Assembly: GCA_016858145.1 (NCBI GenBank) | Contig: JAEHOE010000085.1 | Location: 124,001 to 188,000, forward strand | Direction: 5' to 3' | Source: Edaphochlamys debaryana | Lineage: Eukaryota > Chlorophyta > Chlorophyceae > Chlamydomonadales | DNA: 64,000 bases | Shown: positions 12,201-22,691 of the stretch, piece by piece | Numbering within the stretch: position 1 is the first letter of the stretch | Layout of the letters: each line of letters opens with the position of its first letter | Position numbers and translations under genes: made by a program | The notes under the pieces: model-generated | Databases searched by the model: none | The model's input: only the letters and a program-made list of their open reading frames with translations | What the model was told of the DNA's origin: nothing

Positions 12201-15200
12201 TCGACAGGTGCGCCTGTGCCGGTGCTTGCAGCCATGGGGCATGGGGCGTCCCGGGGTCCTGCTGACCGCAGCGGCGTGGCGCTCGTGTGCGTGAGCGCGA
12301 GCGTGGGCCCCCACACATTGGCTGCTTGCTAATCCCTGCGCGTCGTGGCTGCACCTCTCAGGCTGCTTACGCACGTGCGCGTGATTGGCGCCGCGTCTGC
12401 TGCTGATGTGGTGGTGCCCAACCTCCGGGCCGGCCAGGTGGGGCGGGCAAGGCGGGGTATTGGGTGGTTCGGCATGGGCAGGCGTGCGTCGGCTGGCATT
12501 GGAGGCAAGGCCTGGCTACGAGCGGGTTGTTACAGGGCGGCCCTGCCTCCCTTTGCTCGCTACGCTGCTTTGAGCCTTTTTCCTACCCTCCCTGTCCCGC
12601 AGGCTGTCGTGCACGTCATCGACTACGTCCTGCTCCCTGCGGCCCCGAGCGGTCCTTCCCTCCCTCCCCCGACCCCGACCATCCTCGAGCTGCTTGCGGC
12701 GCGCCCCGACACTGGCGTCGTGCACTCGCTGCTGTCCTCCGTACCCGCGCTCAAGGCTCTGGCCTCCAACCGGGACGCGGTGCTGACTTTCTTCCCTCCC
12801 AGCGACGCGGTGAGGCGGGCTCTGCACGCTGGGCGCTTTGTGGGGCTTGCCCATTACGTAAAAGCTTGTGTGCGTGATCGGGCTTCTTGCCCTTGGGCGT
12901 TGTCCTGTCCCCCCTGTGCAGGCCTTTGCGCGCGTGGCTTCCGACCTCGGCCTGGACCTGTCCTCGTCCTCTGACCCGTCTGCGCTGATGGAGCTCCTGG
13001 CCTACCACTTTGTGCCTGACGCGCTGCTCACCACGGAGGCGCTTCCTGAGGGCACCAGCCAGTACAACACCAGCCTCGTCGGCTCCAGCATCACCATCGA
13101 CAGGTGCGCCTGTGCCGGTGCTTGCAGCCATGGGGCATGGGGCGTCCCGGGGTCCTGCTGACCGCAGCGGCGTGGCGCTCGTGTGCGTGAGCGCGAGCGT
13201 GGGCCCCCACACATTGGCTGCTTGCTAATCCCTGCGCGTCGTGGCTGCACCTCTCAGGCTGCTTACGCACGTGCGCGTGATTGGCGCCGCGTCTGCTGCT
13301 GATGTGGTGGTGCCCAACCTCCGGGCCGGCCAGGTGGGGCGGGCAAGGCGGGGTATTGGGTGGTTCGGCATGGGCAGGCGTGCGTCGGCTGGCATTGGAG
13401 GCAAGGCCTGGCTACGAGCGGGTTGTTACAGGGCGGCCCTGCCTCCCTTTGCTCGCTACGCTGCTTTGAGCCTTTTTCCTACCCTCCCTGTCCCGCAGGC
13501 TGTCGTGCACGTCATCGACTACGTCCTGCTCCCTGCGGCCCCGAGCGGTCCTTCCCTCCCTCCCCCGACCCCGACCATCCTCGAGCTGCTTGCGGCGCGC
13601 CCCGACACTGGCGTCGTGCACTCGCTGCTGTCCTCCGTACCCGCGCTCAAGGCTCTGGCCTCCAACCGGGACGCGGTGCTGACTTTCTTCCCTCCCAGCG
13701 ACGCGGTGAGGCGGGCTCTGCACGCTGGGCGCTTTGTGGGGCTTGCCCATTACGTAAAGCTTGTGTGCGTGATCGGGCTTCTTGCCCTTGGGCGTTGTCC
13801 TGTCCCCCCTGTGCAGGCCTTTGCGCGCGTGGCTTCCGACCTCGGCCTGGACCTGTCCTCGTCCTCTGACCCGTCTGCGCTGATGGAGCTCCTGGCCTAC
13901 CACTTTGTGCCTGACGCGCTGCTCACCACGGAGGCGCTTCCCGAGGGCACCAGCCAGTACAACACCAGCCTCGTCGGCTCCAGCATCACCATCGACAGGT
14001 GCGCCTGTGCCGGTGCTTGCAGCCATGGGGCATGGGGCGTCCCGGGGTCCTGCTGACCGCAGCGGCGTGGCGCTCGTGTGCGTGAGCGCGAGCGTGGGCC
14101 CCCACACATTGGCTGCTTGCTAATCCCTGCGCGTCGTGGCTGCACCTCTCAGGCTGCTTACGCACGTGCGCGTGATTGGCGCCGCGTCTGCTGCTGATGT
14201 GGTGGTGCCCAACCTCCGGGCCGGCCAGGTGGGGCGGGCAAGGCGGGGTATTGGGTGGTTCGGCATGGGCAGGCGTGCGTCGGCTGGCATTGGAGGCAAG
14301 GCCTGGCTACGAGCGGGTTGTTACAGGGCGGCCCTGCCTCCCTTTGCTCGCTACGCTGCTTTGAGCCTTTTTCCTACCCTCCCTGTCCCGCAGGCTGTCG
14401 TGCACGTCATCGACTACGTCCTGCTCCCTGCGGCCCCGAGCGGTCCTTCCCTCCCTCCCCCGACCCCGACCATCCTCGAGCTGCTTGCGGCGCGCCCCGA
14501 CACTGGCGTCGTGCACTCGCTGCTGTCCTCCGTACCCGCGCTCAAGGCTCTGGCCTCCAACCGGGACGCGGTGCTGACTTTCTTCCCTCCCAGCGACGCG
14601 GTGAGGCGGGCTCTGCACGCTGGGCGCTTTGTGGGGCTTGCCCATTACGTAAAAGCTTGTGTGCGTGATCGGGCTTCTTGCCCTTGGGCGTTGTCCTGTC
14701 CCCCCTGTGCAGGCCTTTGCGCGCGTGGCTTCCGACCTCGGCCTGGACCTGTCCTCGTCCTCTGACCCGTCTGCGCTGATGGAGCTCCTGGCCTACCACT
14801 TTGTGCCTGACGCGCTGCTCACCACGGAGGCGCTTCCCGAGGGCACCAGCCAGTACAACACCAGCCTCGTCGGCTCCAGCATCACCATCGACAGGTGCGC
14901 CTGTGCCGGTGCTTGCAGCCATGGGGCATGGGGCGTCCCGGGGTCCTGCTGACCGCAGCGGCGTGGCGCTCGTGTGCGTGAGCGCGAGCGTGGGCCCCCA
15001 CACATTGGCTGCTTGCTAATCCCTGCGCGTCGTGGCTGCACCTCTCAGGCTGCTTACGCACGTGCGCGTGATTGGCGCCGCGTCTGCTGCTGATGTGGTG
15101 GTGCCCAACCTCCGGGCCGGCCAGGTGGGGCGGGCAAGGCGGGGTATTGGGTGGTTCGGCATGGGCAGGCGTGCGTCGGCTGGCATTGGAGGCAAGGCCT

Positions 15201-18200
15201 GGCTACGAGCGGGTTGTTACAGGGCGGCCCTGCCTCCCTTTGCTCGCTACGCTGCTTTGAGCCTTTTTCCTACCCTCCCTGTCCCGCAGGCTGTCGTGCA
15301 CGTCATCGACTACGTCCTGCTCCCTGCGGCCCCGAGCGGTCCTTCCCTCCCTCCCCCGACCCCGACCATTCTCGAGCTGCTTGCGGCGCGCCCCGACACT
15401 GGCGTCGTGCACTCGCTGCTGTCCTCCGTACCCGCGCTCAAGGCTCTGGCCTCCAACCGGGACGCGGTGCTGACTTTCTTCCCTCCCAGCGACGCGGTGA
15501 GGCGGGCTCTGCACGCTGGGCGCTTTGTGGGGCTTGCCCATTACGTAAAAGCTTGTGTGCGTGATCGGGCTTCTTGCCCTTGGGCGTTGTCCTGTCCCCC
15601 CTGTGCAGGCCTTTGCGCGCGTGGCTTCCGACCTCGGCCTGGACCTGTCCTCGTCCTCTGACCCGTCTGCGCTGATGGAGCTCCTGGCCTACCACTTTGT
15701 GCCTGACGCGCTGCTCACCACGGAGGCGCTTCCTGAGGGCACCAGCCAGTACAACACCAGCCTCGTCGGCTCCAGCATCACCATCGACAGGTGCGCCTGT
15801 GCCGGTGCTTGCAGCCATGGGGCATGGGGCGTCCCGGGGTCCTGCTGACCGCAGCGGCGTGGCGCTCGTGTGCGTGAGCGCGAGCGTGGGCCCCCACACA
15901 TTGGCTGCTTGCTAATCCCTGCGCGTCGTGGCTGCACCTCTCAGGCTGCTTACGCACGTGCGCGTGATTGGCGCCGCGTCTGCTGCTGATGTGGTGGTGC
16001 CCAACCTCCGGGCCGGCCAGGTGGGGCGGGCAAGGCGGGGTATTGGGTGGTTCGGCATGGGCAGGCGTGCGTCGGCTGGCATTGGAGGCAAGGCCTGGCT
16101 ACGAGCGGGTTGTTACAGGGCGGCCCTGCCTCCCTTTGCTCGCTACGCTGCTTTGAGCCTTTTTCCTACCCTCCCTGTCCCGCAGGCTGTCGTGCACGTC
16201 ATCGACTACGTCCTGCTCCCTGCGGCCCCGAGCGGTCCTTCCCTCCCTCCCCCGACCCCGACCATCCTCGAGCTGCTTGCGGCGCGCCCCGACACTGGCG
16301 TCGTGCACTCGCTGCTGTCCTCCGTACCCGCGCTCAAGGCTCTGGCCTCCAACCGGGACGCGGTGCTGACTTTCTTCCCTCCCAGCAACGCGGTGAGGCG
16401 GGCTCTGCACGCTGGGCGCTTTGTGGGGCTTGCCCATTACGTAAAAGCTTGTGTGCGTGATCGGGCTTCTTGCCCTTGGGCGTTGTCCTGTCCCCCCTGT
16501 GCAGGCCTTTGCGCGCGTGGCTTCCGACCTCGGCCTGGACCTGTCCTCGTCCTCTGACCCGTCTGCGCTGATGGAGCTCCTGGCCTACCACTTTGTGCCT
16601 GACGCGCTGCTCACCACGGAGGCGCTTCCCGAGGGCACCAGCCAGTACAACACCAGCCTCGTCGGCTCCAGCATCACCATCGACAGGTGCGCCTGTGCCG
16701 GTGCTTGCAGCCATGGGGCATGGGGCGTCCCGGGGTCCTGCTGACCGCAGCGGCGTGGCGCTCGTGTGCGTGAGCGCGAGCGTGGGCCCCCACACATTGG
16801 CTGCTTGCTAATCCCTGCGCGTCGTGGCTGCACCTCTCAGGCTGCTTACGCACGTGCGCGTGATTGGCGCCGCGTCTGCTGCTGATGTGGTGGTGCCCAA
16901 CCTCCGGGCCGGCCAGGTGGGGCGGGCAAGGCGGGGTATTGGGTGGTTCGGCATGGGCAGGCGTGCGTCGGCTGGCATTGGAGGCAAGGCCTGGCTACGA
17001 GCGGGTTGTTACAGGGCGGCCCTGCCTCCCTTTGCTCGCTACGCTGCTTTGAGCCTTTTTCCTACCCTCCCTGTCCCGCAGGCTGTCGTGCACGTCATCG
17101 ACTACGTCCTGCTCCCTGCGGCCCCGAGCGGTCCTTCCCTCCCTCCCCCGACCCCGACCATCCTCGAGCTGCTTGCGGCGCGCCCCGACACTGGCGTCGT
17201 GCACTCGCTGCTGTCCTCCGTACCCGCGCTCAAGGCTCTGGCCTCCAACCGGGACGCGGTGCTGACTTTCTTCCCTCCCAGCAACGCGGTGAGGCGGGCT
17301 CTGCACGCTGGGCGCTTTGTGGGGCTTGCCCATTACGTAAAAGCTTGTGTGCGTGATCGGGCTTCTTGCCCTTGGGCGTTGTCCTGTCCCCCCTGTGCAG
17401 GCCTTTGCGCGCGTGGCTTCCGACCTCGGCCTGGACCTGTCCTCGTCCTCTGACCCGTCTGCGCTGATGGAGCTCCTGGCCTACCACTTTGTGCCTGACG
17501 CGCTGCTCACCACGGAGGCGCTTCCCGAGGGCACCAGCCAGTACAACACCAGCCTCGTCGGCTCCAGCATCACCATCGACAGGTGCGCCTGTGCCGGTGC
17601 TTGCAGCCATGGGGCATGGGGCGTCCCGGGGTCCCGCTGACCGCAGCGGCGTGGCGCTCGTGTGCGTGAGCGCGAGCGTGGGCCCCCACACATTGGCTGC
17701 TTGCTAATCCCTGCGCGTCGTGGCTGCACCTCTCAGGCTGCTTACGCACGTGCGCGTGATTGGCGCCGCGTCTGCTGCTGATGTGGTGGTGCCCAACCTC
17801 CGGGCCGGCCAGGTGGGGCGGGCAAGGCGGGGTATTGGGTGGTTCGGCATGGGCAGGCGTGCGTCGGCTGGCATTGGAGGCAAGGCCTGGCTACGAGCGG
17901 GTTGTTACAGGGCGGCCCTGCCTCCCTTTGCTCGCTACGCTGCTTTGAGCCTTTTTCCTACCCTCCCTGTCCCGCAGGCTGTCGTGCACGTCATCGACTA
18001 CGTCCTGCTCCCTGCGGCCCCGAGCGGTCCTTCCCTCCCTCTCCCGACCCCGACCATCCTCGAGCTGCTTGCGGCGCGCCCCGACACTGGCGTCGTGCAC
18101 TCGCTGCTGTCCTCCGTACCCGCGCTCAAGGCTCTGGCCTCCAACCGGGACGCGGTGCTGACTTTCTTCCCTCCCAGCGACGCGGTGAGGCGGGCTCTGC

Positions 18201-20233
18201 ACGCTGGGCGCTTTGTGGGGCTTGCCCATTACGTGTAAGCTTGTGTGCGTGATCGGGCTTCTTGCCCTTGGGCATTGTCCTGTCCCCCCTGTGCAGGCCT
18301 TTGCGCGCGTGGCTTCCGACCTCGGCCTGGACCTGTCCTCGTCCTCTGACCCGTCTGCGCTGATGGAGCTCCTGGCCTACCACTTTGTGCCTGACGCGCT
18401 GCTCACCACGGAGGCGCTTCCCGAGGGCACCAGCCAGTACAACACCAGCCTCGTCGGCTCCAGCATCACCATCGACAGGTGCGCCTGTGCCGGTGCTTGC
18501 AGCCATGGGGCATGGGGCGTCCCGGGGTCCTGCTGACCGCAGCGGCGTGGCGCTCGTGTGCATGAGCGCGAGCGTGGGCCCCCACACATTGGCTGCTTGC
18601 TAATCCCTGCGCGTCGTGGCTGCACCTCTCAGGCTGCTTACGCACGTGCGCGTGATTGGCGCCGCGTCTGCTGCTGATGTGGTGGTGCTCAACCTCCGGG
18701 CCGGCCAGGTGGGGCGGGCAAGGCGGGGTATTGGGTGGTTCGGCATGCGCAGGCGTGCGTCGGCTGGCATTGGAGGCATGGCACGATGGCACTGCCTGGC
18801 TATGAACGGGATCTTAAAGAGCAGCCCTGCCCCGCTTGCTCCAAGCCTTTTTCCTACCCTCCCTGTCCCGCAGGCTGTCGTGCACGTCATCGACTACGTC
18901 CTGCTCCCTGCGGCTCCAAGCGGTCCTTCCCTCCCTCCCCCGCCAGTACCTCCCTCTTACCCTGTTATTCCCACACCCAGTCCGACTCCTTTCGTCCCGT
19001 CTCCGTCTCCATCTTATCCCGTCATCCCTACGCCTTCTCCGTCTCCATCACCGTCGCCATCTTATGCCCCATCTTCGCCACCTTCCTATCAGTCGTCATC
19101 GCCTCCCCACTCCTTCCCCCCATCTTACCCGCCATCTTCCCCTATGCCATCGTACTCACCTTCTGGCGTTCCACCGTCATACCAGCCACCTCACCCACCT
19201 TCGCCTGTCCCATCCATCCCTCCTTCTTACTCTCCTGCAACCCCACCTCCCTACTCTCCATCGGTTCCTCCAACCTACTCTCCTTCGGTTCCTCCAACCT
19301 ACTCTCCATCGGTTCCTCCATCCTACTCACCATCGGTGCCTCCCCCGCCAAACAACTCTACGCCTCCTCCAGAGGCTTCGCGGATCCCGTCAGAGCAACC
19401 ACCCAGCCCCGTGCCTCCATCTGCTGCGCCCACCCACACCAGTAGCACCCTCCCATCCGATTGGCCCCTCGCCACCCTCTCCGACTCCCTCTCCCTCGCC
19501 ACCGCCACCGCCCGATGCTTCCAGCCCCCAACCCTCTTCACCGCCAGCTTCACCCACCCCTCAGACTTCCCCCGCACCCAGCCCAGTACCGTCGTCCCCG
19601 AAGCCTTCTACGCAGCCGCCGTCGTCTGTTCCTTCACCTTCATTTTCGCCTTCACCTTCACCGTCCCCAAGTAAGGCTTCTGAGCCTCCTCCTCCCAGTA
19701 CATCGCCAACTCCCTTTCCTTCGCCATCGGCGTCTCCTCAACAGAACTCGTCATCTCCATCTCCGCCGTCAACGTCGCCCCCACCCTCGCCGTCACCATC
19801 GCCTACTCCCTCGCCAATCCAATCTCCAACACCCCCGCAGTCCCCATCGCCGATTCCCTCGGCATCCCCATCGCCGACGCCATCGCCATCGCCCACTCCT
19901 TCACCGTCACCATCCCCCTCACCCACCCCCTCCCCCTCACCCCTCACGCCTTCGCGGTCTCCATCTCCGTCACCGTCTCCATCTCCATCACTGGCTCGTG
20001 GAACCCCCCTTCTACGTTACTGGACAAGGCTCAAGGCAATGAAGCCTCGTTGGCGCCTTGTGCGCAGCAGCAGTACCGCAGACTTGAACACAAGCAGCAG
20101 TAGCAGCAGGCGCTTAATGACGTCGGCTTGCAGGCCAGGCAGCTCTGAGACGGGCTGCACTTCGGTGAACGTGTTCCACAGTGTCCGCAAGGAGCTAAGG
20201 CTGCAAGCGCCTGCCGCTGAGGACCGTCACTAG
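1..20233 (+). CDS. Giant Ser/Pro-repeat protein with 14 tandem FAS1 (fasciclin) domains; 5' end outside the window
   Basis: Probable secreted wall/matrix adhesion glycoprotein; Pro in Ser-Pro runs of this kind is hydroxylated and glycosylated in green algae, and FAS1 modules mediate adhesion. The visible coding sequence is about 4.7 thousand codons. Exon 1 (1-6435) holds a 30-residue Ser/Pro repeat and opens the first FAS1 domain. Each of 14 units then adds three exons, with introns falling after FFPPSDA, after SITID and after LRAGQ. FAS1 hallmarks recur in every copy: AYHFVPD (the YH motif), a YNTS glycosylation sequon, and [11 protein letters not shown] (the H2 motif). The last exon (18874-20233) is Ser/Pro-rich and ends in a basic tail shared with the convergent paralogue. 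The summed exons have one base too many: the Ser/Pro frame changes near 19430, so an indel or sequence error is present there. The nearest known architecture is Volvox algal-CAM, which has two FAS1 domains. Start codon and signal peptide lie upstream of the window. Confidence 0.85.
6299..18920 (+). repeat. Tandem array of 14 FAS1-domain gene modules, about 896 bp each
   Basis: Each unit is an exon of 182 nt, an intron of 154 nt, an exon of 76 nt, an intron of 165 nt, a bridging exon of 207 nt that ends one FAS1 domain and starts the next, and an intron of 112 nt. The first exons of the units begin at 6548, 7546, 8442, 9338, 10234, 11130, 12026, 12922, 13817, 14713, 15609, 16505, 17401 and 18297. 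Unit 1 differs: its bridging exon is 297 nt with extra Pro, and it is followed by a 125-nt intron. The intron after unit 8 lacks one A. Introns are as conserved as exons. Neighbouring units share private variants, such as VLVPN in units 5 and 6 and PSNA in units 11 and 12, as expected from unequal crossing-over. Bridging exons are phase 0 at both ends, so units can be gained or lost without breaking the frame. Confidence 0.95.
18934..19996 (+). repeat. C-terminal Ser/Pro low-complexity tract
   Basis: The last exon after the final FAS1 domain encodes [16 protein letters not shown], then PSVPPTYSPSVPP-type and finally pure (SPSPTP)n sequence. The first part is open in the frame of the FAS1 exon and the second part in the next frame; the switch lies at about 19420-19445. 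Tyr-containing SVPPTYSP units repeat at about 19255-19340. Confidence 0.85.
20006..20068 (+). other. Coding region of the conserved basic C-terminal motif (PLLRYW...KAMKPRW)
   Basis: Right after the Ser/Pro tract the protein turns basic and aromatic: PLLRYWTRLKAMKPRWRLVR. The convergent paralogue ends with [20 protein letters not shown], encoded at about 22831-22898 on the minus strand. The residues between the repeats and the stop are otherwise poorly conserved, so this short block appears to be under constraint. It lacks the hydrophobic stretch expected of a GPI signal or membrane anchor. Its role is unknown. Confidence 0.75.
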
Positions 20234-20273
20234 CCGTACTATTGCATTGATTGCATGCTCTCTGCAGATCTGT

Positions 20274-20333
20274 CATTTATCTGCATGACCGGATTAATCT
20301 GAACCGCTGCCCTATCAGCATTTATCTGCATGA
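20274..20333 (+). repeat. 15-bp direct repeat in the 3' UTR
   Basis: The sequence catttatctgcatga occurs exactly at 20274-20288 and again at 20319-20333, just after the stop of the giant FAS1 gene. It stands out in a GC-rich region because it is AT-rich and exact. The function is unknown. Confidence 0.7.
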
Positions 20334-20544
20334 GGAACTCGTATGACGCTGCCCACAAAGCGACGTGGGGTGTATAGGTTTAGGTATAGAGACTAGCTTG
20401 TTATTCAGAGGATCCAAGACCAGGTGCCGGAATTGCGTACCGTATTCATGGACTGCAGTAATGTGGATGCAAAAAGGAATTTGCTTGTGAGCTGGGTTTG
20501 GTGCAACGCCGTGAAGTCGACATGCTCTATATAAGAATGCGTCT

Positions 20545-20549
20545 TGTAA
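20545..20549 (+). terminator. TGTAA poly(A) signal candidate for the giant FAS1 gene
   Basis: TGTAA is the usual poly(A) signal in chlorophyte nuclear genes. This one lies about 310 nt after the stop codon, within a plausible 3' UTR length. A short TATATAAG string lies just upstream, so the element could also belong to another transcript. Confidence 0.4.
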
Positions 20550-22691
20550 GAGCCAGACCTCTACGCCCATGTATCCTCGATGCCCCCTGGCTCTTGCGTC
20601 CGATCAACCGCTAGCCTAGACCTGACGGCCAACCTGGGCATCTGCGCCGTACACACAACCCAGCTGCACCCATGTTGGTCTTTCGCCCGCAGGTAGTGCG
20701 GGCAGGGTGAGGGGCCTTGAGGGACACGGGTTCATGCAGCGTCCCGATACCGCATATGTTCCGGTGCTTGCGAGGGAGGCCGGTGGGCAGCGACGTGTGT
20801 CGGGGAACCTCACCTCCACAGACCGCCGGGCCACAGACACGCCATACACACACACCTTTCCCCCCCGCCCCCACCCGCGATCATGTCCGAGATGATGTTG
20901 TCGAACACAACGTCCATCACGCCGCAGCCCATGCACAGCTGGTGAAGCTGTGGGTGGGAGGGGGTTGGAGCCCCATGAGGGGGTGTTCACATGTGAGGGA
21001 GTTTATCGGGGCTTGGGTTTGCGTAGCCACCGGGGGGCGAGGGGAGGCCCCACAGGATGTCCCCCGCGCCAGCCGGGGCTCGCAGATGACAGAGCCTTTA
21101 GCCCCCCCCCTTGCCGTACACTGCACACACTGCCGTACATGGCCATATTGTAACCCGTTTTCCTTGTGCTAATCGGCGCTTCGTGTGCGCTACTGCCTTG
21201 CGCGTGAGCCGGAGGCGTCGATGAGACTTGCTTGGGTCCTGTCCACGGACCACTCTTCGGTACCTCGCATCCGCGCTGGTCATGCCCTAGGCCTCCTGTA
21301 TGACTAGCTACGGCCAGACCATTACATCCGGACGCCTAGCAGCGGTGGCAGTGCCGGTCGTGACGTGTCCCACGCGCGGACATGTCGACATGTGCCACCC
21401 ACAGCCACTCTATCTTCGACCACCATCCCTATGGTCTGTGGTGCTCAGGCACACCCACGCTTCAGACTCTGCTTGATACCACGCTTTCACGCAAGGAAAG
21501 GGCCCTGGGGCTGCGTCAGACCGCTGTGACAGAAGTTCGGACGGGGGCTGTGCAAAAGCTCGGCATCCCCCTCCCCCCCTCCCAACTTTGAGGGCCCATA
21601 GCTTTGCAAGTTACCTTCCGTTTTGGGTTCTGAAAGCGGATGTGGCAACATGTCGCCAAGCTCTGCACGATTCAATTATAACACCTCCTACCCCACCCTG
21701 ACCGCCCAGCGAACTAGCGGCCAATGCCGGTCCGAAGTCGAGGCACCCATGCGGCCGGGTCCCTTCAGTTCACCATGCCGCCGTCCGCGTCCAGCGGCTG
21801 ATGTCGACGGACCCCGCCAGGGTTGAGCGCCCCAAGGCCCCACCACTGGCTGCGCGCGCATGACTTGACAAATACCACGCCCGGGGGCCCTGGTCCAGAT
21901 AACACGCTACCCCTATTGCGATGGACAGTTCCCCACTGCCACCCAGCACGTCTCGGAGGCCAAGCGGGGCGCCCCCATGGGGGCGGAAAAGGGGTAATCT
22001 GGGGGGGCGTTTTCTTCGCCCCCCCGAGAGCCTGACGGCGGGGGCTCAGCCCAAAAACCATCCGTAAACCTGATCTCTGTATCTTGCACGCACGCACACG
22101 CACGAGCGAGCGCCATGACGGTCCCCCACACTCATGTCACCCTGCGCCCTCGGCCGCCCACACCACACGGCCCGCGCCATTCGGGGCCACCGAAGCACTA
22201 GATCCTGCCTACGGCATTAGGGCGAGCGGGGGTCGACTACTACACAGGGTGCAGTGCACCCTTCCTATTGCTGTGACACAAGGCTACGGTAGTGCAGCCT
22301 CCGAGACCTCCTCGGTCTCCAAGAGCTTTGATATGCTCACACTGAAGGGCCTCACTGGCCCAGTCTTGACCACAACCTGTGAACATACAGTGGCCTTTCA
22401 ACCACACGGCATTGCGGCACGCACGCATGACAACCCGCTCCGACATTGCAGCCGGGCTAATGTAAACGGGGACAATTCTGCATCATCAACAGGAGCTACC
22501 TGCGGTCCATGCGTCACTTGACACCTCAGCATGGTGCATGCAATTCGTGTGGGGCGACGGTGGCCACCGGCCCATGAATCATGAATAACCACAGTCACAG
22601 TCAAGCAAAGAAACTCCTCAGTCACACACGCCGTCCAATATTGCTAGCTCAACTACACCAATAACAATGAATGTGGAGTGGCAGCTGGCTA

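Larger units (their letters stand above)
20234..22691. other. Intergenic space between two convergent FAS1 genes
   Basis: This 2.4-kb stretch separates the two stop codons and should contain both 3' UTRs. It has only short, unconvincing ORFs. Visible elements are a 15-bp direct repeat near 20274, a TATATAAG string at about 20527-20534, a TGTAA at 20545-20549 and CA-rich patches. I recognise no gene, RNA gene or transposon here. Confidence 0.6.

Noticed and set aside
7510..18587. Repeated minus-strand open frames of 82-231 codons across the FAS1 array
   Set aside because: They are antisense shadows repeated once per unit; they have no splice logic and no domain similarity, and the FAS1 signal is clear on the plus strand.
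7865..18616. Fourteen separate small genes, one per 896-bp unit
   Set aside because: The frame continues from unit to unit by splicing: each bridging exon ends one FAS1 domain and begins the next, all phases fit, and the units have no start codons, signal peptides or poly(A) signals of their own.
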